From Bacteroidaceae bacterium (lineage in GTDB: Bacteria; Bacteroidota; Bacteroidia; Bacteroidales; Bacteroidaceae): 59,250 nt of DNA. The stretch spans positions 1 to 59,250 of the forward strand of contig JAGBFX010000002.1 of NCBI GenBank assembly GCA_017936265.1, in the 5' to 3' direction. The position numbers and the translations under genes are program-made. Numbering within the stretch: position 1 is the stretch's first letter; every line of letters begins with the position of its first letter. Below are positions 10,147 through 18,385 of the stretch, piece by piece. The notes beneath the pieces were generated by a model. That model did no database searches. It was not told where the DNA came from and saw nothing but the letters and a program-made list of their open reading frames with translations.

Positions 10147-10734
10147 ATGATGATTTTTCTGGAGCTTTTCTATACATTCCTTAAGATTGGCCTCTTCTCT
10201 TTCGGTGGAGGCTATGGCATGCTCTCCGTAATCCAAGGCGAGGTCGTTACACGCCATGGGTGGCTGTCGGCATCGGAGTTTACCGATATTGTCGCTATCA
10301 GCCAGATGACCCCTGGACCCATAGGGATAAACTCGGCTACATATGTGGGTTATACGGCAGTACTGAACAGCGGTGCACCCGAGTGGCTTGCAGTAATGGG
10401 CTCATTGGTGGCATCGTTTGCAGTCATGTTGCCCTCGATTGTGCTGATGCTCATTGTGAGCCGTTACCTTATAAGATTCAGCAAATACCCTGCTGTCGAG
10501 GCTGTGTTCAAAGGTCTGCGCCCTGCAGTCGTGGGTCTGGTCGCCTCGGCTGCGCTGCTTCTTATGACCGAGGAGAATTTCGGCTCGCCCGGTGATACAC
10601 CGTTGCAGTTCTGGGTAAGCGTAGCGCTCTTCGTCGCTGCTTTCGTGGCGATGAAGTTCTTCAAGGTCAGCCCGATACTGTTGTTGCTCCTTGCAGCAAT
10701 CTTCGGTGGGGTGTTCTATGAGATGGTTCAGTAA
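10147..10734 (+). CDS. Chromate transporter half-protein (second)
   Basis: A 195-residue CHR-family membrane protein paired with the upstream half. It repeats the signature LKIGLFSFGGGYGMLSVIQ (residues 12-30) and the MTPGPIGINSATYVGY motif, in place of the SAPGVFAVNMAVF stretch of its partner. The two paralogues probably assemble as a heterodimer in antiparallel topology, as proposed for short-chain CHR pairs. The gene ends just before a perfect 42-bp palindrome that should stop transcription. Confidence 0.88.
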   Translation: MMIFLELFYTFLKIGLFSFGGGYGMLSVIQGEVVTRHGWLSASEFTDIVAISQMTPGPIGINSATYVGYTAVLNSGAPEWLAVMGSLVASFAVMLPSIVLMLIVSRYLIRFSKYPAVEAVFKGLRPAVVGLVASAALLLMTEENFGSPGDTPLQFWVSVALFVAAFVAMKFFKVSPILLLLLAAIFGGVFYEMVQ

Positions 10735-10744
10735 GGGTATTAAT

Positions 10745-10786
10745 GCAATTATGGCGACTAAACCATGGTTTAGTCGCCATAATTGC
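10745..10786. terminator. Perfect 42-bp palindrome between convergent genes
   Basis: The two 21-nt halves are exact reverse complements, meeting at CCATGG. It lies 10 nt after the second chromate-transporter gene and 3 nt before the stop of the convergent membrane-protein gene. It should act as a bidirectional terminator. Confidence 0.8.
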
Positions 10787-10789
10787 GTT

Positions 10790-11203
10790 TTATCTCCTGA
10801 GCTTCATTGCTTTCCAATATGAAATACCTTCTTCTTTAATATTCAGTATCGCGTAAAGTACGATTATGCTTATTATCAGGCGTATGATATCAAACAATTC
10901 GTATTCTGTTCCTGTCAGCGTGACAAGTACGATGTATGCTATCAGGGTGTTTATTGCATAAAGGTAAAATCCGATAGATTTCCAATAGAGCAGGAGTATG
11001 AGTGAAACGACATTGATGATGTCTTGACAGACTACTGTCAGGAATGGCTCGTACTCAATTGCCTCATAAATGTAGTAATCGGTTGTTGTCATGATTGCTG
11101 ACACGATGTTAATTACAATTCCAAAAAAGAAGAGGACTGTGATTATCGGGCTTCTTTCGGGCTTTACGCCTGTGCTGTTTGAAATGTCGCTGTTGTTTTG
11201 CAT
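10790..11203 (-). CDS. Small four-helix membrane protein of unknown function
   Basis: I do not recognise this 137-residue protein. About 20 polar residues (MQNNSDISNSTG...) are followed by four hydrophobic segments at roughly residues 22-42, 57-75, 80-98 and 106-122, and a basic C-terminus ending KAMKLRR. Acidic/Tyr loops (YYIYEAIEYEP, TGTEYELFD) separate the helices. It stands alone, convergent to the chromate transporters and downstream of the structured RNA candidate. A role cannot be assigned. Confidence 0.7.
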   Translation of the reverse strand: MQNNSDISNSTGVKPERSPIITVLFFFGIVINIVSAIMTTTDYYIYEAIEYEPFLTVVCQDIINVVSLILLLYWKSIGFYLYAINTLIAYIVLVTLTGTEYELFDIIRLIISIIVLYAILNIKEEGISYWKAMKLRR

Positions 11204-11239
11204 AGTATTGATTGTTTAGGGTTTGTTGTTTGTAGTATT

Positions 11240-11276
11240 AAAAACACGCCTTGCCGGTTCACATAAAAAAGGCGTG
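11240..11276 (-). terminator. Intrinsic terminator of the structured RNA
   Basis: On the minus strand CACGCCTT (11276-11269) pairs perfectly with AAGGCGTG (11252-11245), followed by TTTTT. It lies about 18 nt downstream of the folded RNA region and fixes its direction as minus. Confidence 0.8.
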
Positions 11277-11408
11277 GCACTTGTAGTATTCTTTACTCAA
11301 GGTGTTTGGCGTAACCTCACAGACAGAATAACTAAAAGCCCACGCCCGGCGTGAGCATTTTCTCATATTCGTGTCTGTGTTATAAAGTCGCCAAACTTTT
11401 GAGTAAAC
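11240..11408 (-). ncRNA. Structured small RNA candidate, 6S-like
   Basis: No ORF is present, but nested complementary segments build a long rod: TACTCAA/TTGAGTA (11294-11300 with 11399-11405), GTTTGGCG/CGCCAAAC (11304-11311 with 11389-11396), CACAGAC/GTCTGTG (11318-11324 with 11373-11379), and an apical GCTCACGC/GCGTGGGC stem (11338-11345 with 11349-11356). The apical stem has a U-G wobble that pairs only in the minus-strand RNA. The rod, a bulged centre, a length of about 170 nt and an own terminator resemble 6S RNA (ssrS), which mimics an open promoter to hold RNA polymerase. The 6S identity is inference from shape; the fold itself is seen. Confidence 0.65.
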
Positions 11409-11612
11409 AGAATAATGCAGAAATGCTTTTTATATGTGTTTTATGTGTGCTGTTCTATTCAATTATTTTACCATAGGCATTGTCTGTTTTGGTTGTAACA
11501 TTTCCAAACGGGCGGAAGGGTATCAAGTTTCCTTGGACATTTCACGGCGGTTGTAGACTGGATTTCTATGTATGGCGTAAATATAATGTTTTTATTTTTC
11601 TTATCATGTGGT

Positions 11613-14393
11613 TTATCTCAGTTTGTCTTTCAGGAATTTGCCTGTATACGACTCCTCGCATGCTGCCACTTCCTCCGGGGTACCGCATGCGACAAGGTGA
11701 CCGCCCTCTTCGCCGCCCTCGGGGCCAAGGTCTATAAGGTAGTCGGCACATTTGATTACGTCCATATTGTGTTCGATGATGACAAGCGAGTGCCCGCGTG
11801 CGAGCAGCCGCTCGAATGATTTAAGCAGTTTCTTTATGTCGTGGAAGTGCAGTCCTGTGGTGGGCTCATCGAAGATGAACATTGTCGGACGGTCACTCTG
11901 CCGACTCAGGTAGTAGGCGAGTTTCACACGTTGGTTCTCTCCGCCCGATAGTGTGGATGATGACTGTCCCAGCTTGATATATGCCAGTCCTACATCCTGC
12001 AGCGGCTGCAGGTTCTCGGCAATGCGTGTCTCGCCATGCTCCTGGAAGAAGTTGATGGCGTCGCCGATGGTCATCTCCAGAATGTCGTGTATGTTCTTGC
12101 CATGGAACTTTACCTCGAGGACTTCGCTCTTGAAACGCTTGCCATGACATGCCTCGCACACGAGCTTCAGGTCGGCCATGAACTGCATCGATACGGTTAT
12201 CGTACCCTCGCCCTTGCACTCATCGCAGCGGCCTCCGTCGGCATTGAACGAGAAGTGTCCTGCACCGAATCCCATCTGCTTGGCAAGGGGCTGCCGGGCG
12301 AACAGGTGGCGTATCTCATCATATACTTTCAGATAGGTGACGGGGTTGGAACGCGATGACTTGCCTATGGGGTTCTGGTCAATGAACTCGACACCGCTCA
12401 GCTGTCTCAATGCTCCGCCTACCGATTCGCATTGCCCCGGTGCGTCGCAGGTGTTCCCGAAATGACGCATGAGCGAGCGGTAGAGTATGTTGCGTACAAG
12501 CGTCGATTTTCCCGAGCCGCTTACTCCGCTTACCACAGTGAACAGGTTGAGCGGAATATTGACATTTATACCCTTGAGGTTGTTCTCGCGGGCGCCTTTT
12601 ATCTCAATCCAGTTGTTCGAGGTGCGACGGTGCCTGGGCACCTCGATGGTCTCCTCGCCCAGCAGGTATTTTACCGTGTAGCTGTTGCTGCCTCTCTCGA
12701 GGTTACTCATATCCCCCTTATAAACGATGTTGCCGCCATAGGAGCCGGCCTTGGGGCCTACATCGATTATATAGTCGGCAGCGCGTATTATTTCCTCATC
12801 ATGCTCAACGACTACAACGGTGTTGCCAAGGTCGCGCAGACGGTAGAGCACGTTTATCAGTCGCCCTGTGTCACGGCTGTGAAGGCCTATGCTCGGCTCA
12901 TCAAGGATGTAAAGCGATCCCACAAGTGCGCTGCCGAGTGATGTGACAAGGTTTATTCGCTGGCTCTCGCCACCCGAGAGGGTGTTGCTCAGACGGTTCA
13001 AGGTTAGGTATCCCAACCCTACATCGAGCAGGCACTCTATGCGGCTGCGTATCTCGGTCAGTATGCGTTTGGCAACCGCAGCATCATGCTCATTGAGGAT
13101 GAGGTTGTCGAAAAATTCCTTCAGACGGCATACAGGCATCTCGATGAGCTCGATTATACTTGTTCCGCCTACCTTTACATAGCTTGCCTCTTTCTTCAGG
13201 CGTGTGCCGTGGCATGTGGGGCATATGGGCTTGCCGCGGTAGCGCGCGAGCATCACACGGTACTGTATCTTGTACTGGTTGGCCTTTACCATGTTGAAGA
13301 AGTTGTCTATGCAGATACTCTCGCCGTACTCCTCGATCCATGGACCTTTGTGCCACAGGTAGTCCTTCTGTTCCTGTGTAAGGTTGTAATATGGTTCGAA
13401 AATGGGGAAGTCATCCTTTGGCGCACGACGGCAGAACTCGTTCTTCCACTCTCCCATCTTGTCTCCGCGCCAGCAGAATACCGCTCCGTCATATACGCTG
13501 AGCAGTTTGTTTGGAATGACAAGGTCTTCATCGATGCCGACAATGCGTCCGAAACCTTCGCAGTCGGGACAGGCACCTATGGGCGAGTTGAACGAGAACA
13601 TCTGCTCGCTCGGCTCCTCGAACTCTATGCCGTCGGCCTCGAAACGTATGCTGAAGCTGTGCGGTGCCTCTTCATCCATGAACTGCAGCAGGCAAGTGCC
13701 GCCACCTTCGTAGAAGGCTGTCTCTGCCGAATCGAGCAGACGGCTTGCCGTCTCCTTGCTGTCACTTACTGTAAGACGGTCAATGAGCAGGGTGGGTGTA
13801 TCCCCCTTCTTGTGGCTGTACTCCTCTATACGGATAATCTCCTTTCCGAGCACAATACGGGTAAATCCCTGCTGAAGATATATCTGCAACTGCTCCTCGA
13901 GGGTGCGTCCTTTTCGCTTGGGTATGGGTGCAAGCAACAGGAAGCGTGTGCCCTGTGGACGGCTGTTCATGCATGTGACAAGGTCTTCGGGGCTGTCCTT
14001 CTTCACGAGCTTGCCGCTTACAGGAGAATAGGTCTTTCCTATGCGTGCATAGAGCAGTTTCAGGTATTCATAAATCTCTGTTGATGTTCCCACCGTAGAG
14101 CGCGGGTTGCGGTTGTTGACCTTCTGCTCAATGGCAATGGCAGGGGGAATACCCTTGATGAAGTCGCATTCGGGCTTGTTCATCTGTCCAAGGAACTGGC
14201 GGGCATAGGAGCTGAGCGACTCCACATAGCGGCGCTGACCCTCGGCGTAGAGGGTGTCAAAGGCGAGTGATGATTTGCCGGAACCCGATAAGCCGGTAAC
14301 GACAACGAGCTTCCCGCGCGGAATCTCCACATCTACATTCTTCAGATTGTTGACCCTCGCTCCCTTGATTGTTATATTTCTGCTGCTTGCCAT
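11613..14393 (-). CDS. uvrA: UvrABC excinuclease subunit A
   Basis: UvrA finds bulky DNA lesions and loads UvrB for nucleotide excision repair. Both ABC ATPase units are complete: Walker [10 protein letters not shown] (residues 34-42) and GVSGSGKST, signatures [11 protein letters not shown] and [11 protein letters not shown], and Walker B DEPSIGLH and DEPTTGLH. Zinc-binding CxxC pairs are visible (CPDCEG, CPTCHG, CDECKG, CEACHG). The open frame extends upstream to 14510, but the ATG at 14393 ([11 protein letters not shown]) gives the standard start and about 926 residues. It is monocistronic. Confidence 0.96.
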   Translation of the reverse strand: MASSRNITIKGARVNNLKNVDVEIPRGKLVVVTGLSGSGKSSLAFDTLYAEGQRRYVESLSSYARQFLGQMNKPECDFIKGIPPAIAIEQKVNNRNPRSTVGTSTEIYEYLKLLYARIGKTYSPVSGKLVKKDSPEDLVTCMNSRPQGTRFLLLAPIPKRKGRTLEEQLQIYLQQGFTRIVLGKEIIRIEEYSHKKGDTPTLLIDRLTVSDSKETASRLLDSAETAFYEGGGTCLLQFMDEEAPHSFSIRFEADGIEFEEPSEQMFSFNSPIGACPDCEGFGRIVGIDEDLVIPNKLLSVYDGAVFCWRGDKMGEWKNEFCRRAPKDDFPIFEPYYNLTQEQKDYLWHKGPWIEEYGESICIDNFFNMVKANQYKIQYRVMLARYRGKPICPTCHGTRLKKEASYVKVGGTSIIELIEMPVCRLKEFFDNLILNEHDAAVAKRILTEIRSRIECLLDVGLGYLTLNRLSNTLSGGESQRINLVTSLGSALVGSLYILDEPSIGLHSRDTGRLINVLYRLRDLGNTVVVVEHDEEIIRAADYIIDVGPKAGSYGGNIVYKGDMSNLERGSNSYTVKYLLGEETIEVPRHRRTSNNWIEIKGARENNLKGINVNIPLNLFTVVSGVSGSGKSTLVRNILYRSLMRHFGNTCDAPGQCESVGGALRQLSGVEFIDQNPIGKSSRSNPVTYLKVYDEIRHLFARQPLAKQMGFGAGHFSFNADGGRCDECKGEGTITVSMQFMADLKLVCEACHGKRFKSEVLEVKFHGKNIHDILEMTIGDAINFFQEHGETRIAENLQPLQDVGLAYIKLGQSSSTLSGGENQRVKLAYYLSRQSDRPTMFIFDEPTTGLHFHDIKKLLKSFERLLARGHSLVIIEHNMDVIKCADYLIDLGPEGGEEGGHLVACGTPEEVAACEESYTGKFLKDKLR

Positions 14394-14417
14394 AAAACTC
14401 TCTAATCTTAGAAACAG

Positions 14418-14425
14418 CGAATTTA
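14418..14425 (-). promoter_or_regulatory. Putative -7 box for uvrA
   Basis: The minus strand reads TAAATTCG, one mismatch from TAnnTTTG, 25 nt before the uvrA ATG. No convincing -33 or SOS-like operator was seen. Confidence 0.35.
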
Positions 14426-14469
14426 CGCATTTTTTCAGGAAGAATAATCTTTTTCGTGCTATTAATAGT

Positions 14470-14508
14470 AAAAAAAGATGTACCCGCTTCTCACGAAGAG
14501 GGTACATC
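14470..14508 (-). terminator. Second intrinsic terminator, downstream of the collagen-repeat gene
   Basis: On the minus strand a perfect 9-bp stem (GATGTACCC/GGGTACATC, 14508-14500 with 14485-14477) with a 14-nt loop is followed by seven Ts. It is about 195 nt beyond the first terminator of the collagen-repeat gene, so it may end read-through or a separate small transcript. Confidence 0.75.
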
Positions 14509-14509
14509 A

Positions 14510-14700
14510 CGAAACATCGCTTGGCATATTACGTCCCCATGCACTTACAATACAGCGAATTGATAATAGTGAGATTACTCAATGTATGTTAGGGCGCAAT
14601 TTTGCCATTGATGTTTAAGTGGCAGGCTCGCAATAATTACCTGCCGTTAAATAATGAGACTAAACATATATTTAATTATAAATGAAAATTTTCAAAAAAA
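14510..14700 (-). other. Untranslated spacer, possible small RNA
   Basis: No plausible gene. On the minus strand it lies between two intrinsic terminators and contains a GGCAGG/CCTGCC hairpin (14621-14626 with 14640-14645). A weak promoter-like TATGTTTAG lies near 14660-14670. A short RNA ending at 14470 is possible but unproven. Confidence 0.3.
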
Positions 14701-14701
14701 A

Positions 14702-14730
14702 TGGGAGTACACCCATTAAAGCGTACTCCC
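14702..14730 (-). terminator. Terminator of the collagen-repeat lipoprotein gene
   Basis: GGGAGTAC pairs with GTACTCCC around a 12-nt loop 15 nt past the stop codon, followed on the minus strand by A and a seven-T run. Confidence 0.85.
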
Positions 14731-14744
14731 AAAGTGTTAACAGA

Positions 14745-17627
14745 TTACTTAGCTTCAATTGTAACAGGGATTGTGCAAGTCACAGTTGATATATTGTCAA
14801 ATGTTACAGTTACTGTCAGGTTGAATGTCTTAGATGCTGGCAATACTGTCTTGTTCTCCCAAGTGATTTCACCTGTTGTTGGGTTAACCTCGAACTTCGC
14901 ATCAGCATCGAGCTGGCTTACGAAATTCTTGTAATCCTGACCCTTGAACTCATACTTGACGTTTACGTTGTTGCCAAGACGGTAATCGCCTGTTGCAACG
15001 TCGCTTAGTGCCAAAGCATTGTTTACCCAAGAGTAGATGTCAGAACCGTGGATGTCTATAACCTTCAATGAAGGAGCAGCCTGTGCTGTGTTAACTCCCG
15101 GCTTCTGAGAAACTGTTACGGTCTTACCTGTAGTTCCGACAAATGGATTCTCGAATACTACAGTGTAGCTGTATTCGCATACCTCGCCGTTCTCAAGCTC
15201 TACGCTATATTTAACAGGTACTTCTACATCCTTGCTGATAGCTGTGTTCAACCACATCTGCTTGTAGTCGCCAGACATATCAACGTTCGCCATATTCTCG
15301 CTGAACTTCAGTGAACCAGCCTTTACGTTTTTATGCTCGGTGTAGTATGTGAATATGTCTTCGTGAGCAGCGTTGTACTTGAAGTGCTGTGCAATGTCGG
15401 TAATCATCTCCCAACCGTTTGTACCTACAGCACCGTTTACAGTTACTGTGTTGCCTACAGCCATTTCTGGGTTAAGTTCGAATGCCTCACAGTTCTCGCT
15501 TACATTGAACTTGTAAACCAATGTGAAGTCACCCTTGCCGTCGTAGTCATCCTTAGACTCAATGAATATTGTTACAGTGTATTCAGCTGCAGCTCCACGC
15601 TTGTTGTATGTGTTCTCTGTAAGAACTTTGTTGTCAAGAGCAATGCTGAGTGCTGAAGTTGCTGTAGCTTCATCAGCAAGGTTTGAACTAACGGTTACAC
15701 CCTGTACTGGCTTGTAGCTCTTATCAACATCATTAACTGTAACTGTATATTTAGGAGCATTGTAATAGTTCCAGAAGTTTGTTGCGTTAAGACCTGCTTT
15801 GTTATATAGATCTGTGTTAACCTTGATCCAAGGCATCTCATAGATTTGCTTAGCTGTGCTACCAAGTGTCTGGTAAACATGATTGCTTGAACCCAAGTCT
15901 ATTGTAGGATATGGATCATCTTTAACGTCTGGCTTGTTCTCCTTAACCCACTTGATCTTAATGTATGCCGAAGCTACGAGGCGCTCTGCGTCGTTGTAGT
16001 CTGTGATATATGCATCTACACGAACAACAGGAGTACGTGTCTCTGCTGAAGTTCCTGCGGCAATGGCGATATTGCCCTCTTTGTCAAGTGTTGCGAAGAC
16101 TGACTGCTCTGTTTCGTTGTCCTCGCCGATATACTCAACCAATGTAAACTTGTAGCTGAATTTCTCACCGTCAAAGCCAAGAGCAGTAAGTTTGTCGCTT
16201 GTGCCTTCACGGAACAGGTCAACGTAATTGTTCAGGTTGTGTGTCTCGCTCATCAAGAGCTCAAGGTTGTGGTTATCGTTGCCATTGGCATCTTTAATAG
16301 GCAACAGTGTTTTAGCAAGACTAGTGGCTTTTTCCTTTGTCACACCATTGACGGTAACGTCATTGACGTTATAGATATTGCCATTTCCGGTTGTACGCTG
16401 TACATACTTTGGAAGTCTTGTTGTCTGCTGTGTCTTGCCAATGTATGCATTGATACCAGTTGAGCCTTCAACGTAGATGTAGTCAGAAGTTACAAAGTCC
16501 TGACCCACCCAAGTCTGCAATGCAACAATGTTGCCCTTGCCGCTAACGCGGTTAAATCTTGTAACCAGATTTGCCTCGCCATTGGCGATGTTGCTCTCTA
16601 CTAAATTAAGGAGTGCGCTAGAACCGGTATTGTCACCTGCTGCACGTGTTGTTACACTACGGCTTATGAAACCGAAGTTTGTGTTCTCAACAAATGCATC
16701 TGATGGGTTCAAACGATAGCTAAGTGTTACAAGGTTTGAGTATTCTATGTCTTTGTGTGCCTTAAGATACTGTGTACCTGCAACTATATCGTTCCATTTA
16801 CCGTAGCTGTTGATGTGCATATATTCAGTCTTCGGAGTAGGAAGGAAGAAATCCTGACTGTATACCTCGGGTATGAATGCTACAGAACCAAGACCTGTAC
16901 CTACATAAAGGGTTACAGACTCATTCTCAGCACCCTTAATACCAGTGAGAATCAACTTGTTGCCTGTGAATACGGCGCTCATGCACTGAGCTCTCCAAGA
17001 TATTTCTGTAGCCTTTACAAATGTGCCAACACCATCTTTAACCTGATAGATGTCGAACATACCGGTCTCGGTGTTAGGTACATAGTAGTAACCGTTCTCG
17101 CCGTCCTTGCCGTCAGCACCATCTTTACCGTTTGTGCCGTTAATACCGTCCTTGCCGTCAGCACCATCTTTGCCGTTTGTGCCGTTAATACCGTCCTTGC
17201 CGTCAGCACCATCTTTGCCGTCCTTGCCGTCAACGCCATCTTTACCGTCCTTGCCGTCAACGCCGTCAATGCCGATAGCCTTGTACTCGGTCTTTTCGTT
17301 ATTCAAATACCAGTATCCATCGGTACCGATAGTCCATACTGCAGCATCTTTACCGTCCTTACCATCTTCTCCATGTGTGAGTACGTACTCGTTACCGTTG
17401 CTGAGGATAAGTTTGATGCCATTGGTGTCAGACTTGACATCCTTGATTACAACTCCGCTCTGGAGCAATGTCTCGATCTCTGCGAGTGATGCTCTTTGAG
17501 CGTCAATCTGTGCCTGCAGGCCCTTGATGTCATCATCATAGTCCTCTGAACAAGACACAAATCCTCCCGTAAAGGAGAATAACAGACCTCCAATAAGGAG
17601 TGTGCTGAATAATTTTTTGTTCATCAT
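14745..17627 (-). CDS. Large surface lipoprotein with collagen-like repeats
   Basis: A 960-residue exported lipoprotein: signal peptide residues 1-25, lipobox ending FVSC with Cys26, then acidic SEDYDDD, which is typical of surface-exposed Bacteroidota lipoproteins. Residues about 33-58 (IKGLQAQIDAQRASLAEIE) look like a trimerising coiled coil. Residues about 85-178 contain Gly-X-Y collagen-like repeats rich in GKDG/GADG/GINGTN, interrupted near 92-119. The remaining ~780 residues are Thr/Val/Asn-rich beta domains, probably Ig-like modules, ending in ITWENKTV...PVTIEAK. Proteins of this layout form trimeric surface stalks; the ligand is unknown. It is divergent from an XRE regulator. Ser/Thr/Asn bias and lower GC set it apart from its neighbours. 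Confidence 0.85.
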   Translation of the reverse strand: MMNKKLFSTLLIGGLLFSFTGGFVSCSEDYDDDIKGLQAQIDAQRASLAEIETLLQSGVVIKDVKSDTNGIKLILSNGNEYVLTHGEDGKDGKDAAVWTIGTDGYWYLNNEKTEYKAIGIDGVDGKDGKDGVDGKDGKDGADGKDGINGTNGKDGADGKDGINGTNGKDGADGKDGENGYYYVPNTETGMFDIYQVKDGVGTFVKATEISWRAQCMSAVFTGNKLILTGIKGAENESVTLYVGTGLGSVAFIPEVYSQDFFLPTPKTEYMHINSYGKWNDIVAGTQYLKAHKDIEYSNLVTLSYRLNPSDAFVENTNFGFISRSVTTRAAGDNTGSSALLNLVESNIANGEANLVTRFNRVSGKGNIVALQTWVGQDFVTSDYIYVEGSTGINAYIGKTQQTTRLPKYVQRTTGNGNIYNVNDVTVNGVTKEKATSLAKTLLPIKDANGNDNHNLELLMSETHNLNNYVDLFREGTSDKLTALGFDGEKFSYKFTLVEYIGEDNETEQSVFATLDKEGNIAIAAGTSAETRTPVVRVDAYITDYNDAERLVASAYIKIKWVKENKPDVKDDPYPTIDLGSSNHVYQTLGSTAKQIYEMPWIKVNTDLYNKAGLNATNFWNYYNAPKYTVTVNDVDKSYKPVQGVTVSSNLADEATATSALSIALDNKVLTENTYNKRGAAAEYTVTIFIESKDDYDGKGDFTLVYKFNVSENCEAFELNPEMAVGNTVTVNGAVGTNGWEMITDIAQHFKYNAAHEDIFTYYTEHKNVKAGSLKFSENMANVDMSGDYKQMWLNTAISKDVEVPVKYSVELENGEVCEYSYTVVFENPFVGTTGKTVTVSQKPGVNTAQAAPSLKVIDIHGSDIYSWVNNALALSDVATGDYRLGNNVNVKYEFKGQDYKNFVSQLDADAKFEVNPTTGEITWENKTVLPASKTFNLTVTVTFDNISTVTCTIPVTIEAK
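17101..17220 (-). repeat. 45-bp tandem repeat in the collagen-like segment
   Basis: About 2.7 near-identical copies of a 45-bp unit (17101-17145, 17146-17190, 17191-17220). They encode the 15-residue period GKDGADGKDGINGTN. Further shorter GKDG repeats flank it to about 17275. Copies one and two differ at a single visible base, so slippage or recombination could change repeat number. Confidence 0.9.
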
Positions 17628-17793
17628 AATTGAATTGATTTAATTTATAAATTAAAAAAACTAGGAAAATTGTTTCTTATAAAATGTTCCAATTCTATTC
17701 AAAATAAGGTGTAAAAGATTTGTTAGATATGTTTATAATGATAAATGATTCCTTAATCTGTTTCCGTTAATCCGTCTTTTTTTATAATTTAGC

Positions 17794-17803
17794 ACTAGCT
17801 AGT
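17794..17803. promoter_or_regulatory. Candidate operator palindrome, XRE/collagen intergenic
   Basis: ACTAGCTAGT is a perfect 10-bp palindrome midway in the 249-bp divergent promoter region. It is a plausible dimer site for the adjacent regulator, but short palindromes occur by chance. Confidence 0.25.
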
Positions 17804-17876
17804 TCAAATGATTGTGCAAATATCAAACAAAAAATTGAAATGGCAAAATAAATGATTGATTTTTTATTAAAAAACA

Positions 17877-18257
17877 ATGGGAATAATTGAAAGAATACAA
17901 AAAATAATGGAAAGGGAGGGGCTCAATGTTGCCTCTTTTGCGAGAAGGGTTGGTGTTGTAGATCAAACAATCAGGGGGATAGTTGTTCAGCGTAGGAATA
18001 AGCCGGGGTTTGATTTGATAGTTAGAATACTTCAAACATTTGCTTGGGTGAATGCAGAGTGGCTAATTTTGGGCGTAGGCGAAATGTCAAAGCCTGAACA
18101 GGAAAATGTAAGCAATCAGGAACAGTATTCCATAAAAGATCTTGTAATGTATTTGAAGGAGAAAGATGTGAAGATCGAAAAACTCATAGAGGAGAAAACG
18201 GAATTCAAAGTGTTGTACGAAATGGCAAAAAAAGAACTGGAAAGCGGTTCTATATAA
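17877..18257 (+). CDS. XRE-family HTH transcriptional regulator
   Basis: A 126-residue DNA-binding protein. Residues about 5-62 form a Cro/CI-type helix-turn-helix (IQKIMEREGLNVASFARRVG...VDQTIRGIV...PGFDLIVRILQTF). The sequence WLILGVGEM that follows is typical of phage-repressor-like XRE proteins. Residues about 88-122 (YLKEKDVKIEKLIEEKTEF) form a probable coiled coil for dimerisation. It is divergent from the collagen-repeat lipoprotein and is its likely regulator by position; no other phage genes are nearby. Confidence 0.85.
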   Translation: MGIIERIQKIMEREGLNVASFARRVGVVDQTIRGIVVQRRNKPGFDLIVRILQTFAWVNAEWLILGVGEMSKPEQENVSNQEQYSIKDLVMYLKEKDVKIEKLIEEKTEFKVLYEMAKKELESGSI

Positions 18258-18304
18258 GCGGTAGGCATTGTTGTGCTTTACTTTTTCTGTTGAGCAGGAA
18301 CCTG

Positions 18305-18334
18305 AAAAGAGGTAATGTTTTTTTTACCTCTTTT
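18305..18334 (+). terminator. Terminator after the XRE gene
   Basis: AAAAGAGGTAA pairs perfectly with TTACCTCTTTT around an 8-nt T-rich loop, 48 nt past the stop; the right arm itself ends in TTTTATTTTA. Confidence 0.8.
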
Positions 18335-18353
18335 ATTTTACGTGTAAATTGAC

Positions 18354-18361
18354 TACCTTCG
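18354..18361 (+). promoter_or_regulatory. Putative -7 box for the GHL10 gene
   Basis: TACCTTCG (one mismatch to TAnnTTTG) 24 nt upstream of the start codon and directly after the XRE terminator. Confidence 0.45.
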
Positions 18362-18385
18362 TCGGCGGAATTCAAAAATTTAACA

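Noticed and set aside
11480-11737. 85-codon plus-strand frame at the 3' end of uvrA
   Set aside because: It overlaps uvrA antisense for most of its length and has no recognisable features; 11413-11612 otherwise shows nothing convincing.
14394-14510. N-terminal extension of uvrA to 14510
   Set aside because: It runs through the terminator hairpin and a promoter-like box; the family start is at 14393.
17101-17275. Regular repeats that could be taken for a CRISPR array
   Set aside because: The repeats are in frame, have no unique spacers, and encode Gly-X-Y collagen-like sequence.
17107-17499. Plus-strand Pro/Ser/Leu-rich reading frame opposite the collagen gene
   Set aside because: It is the antisense shadow of the repeat region and has no promoter or start signal.
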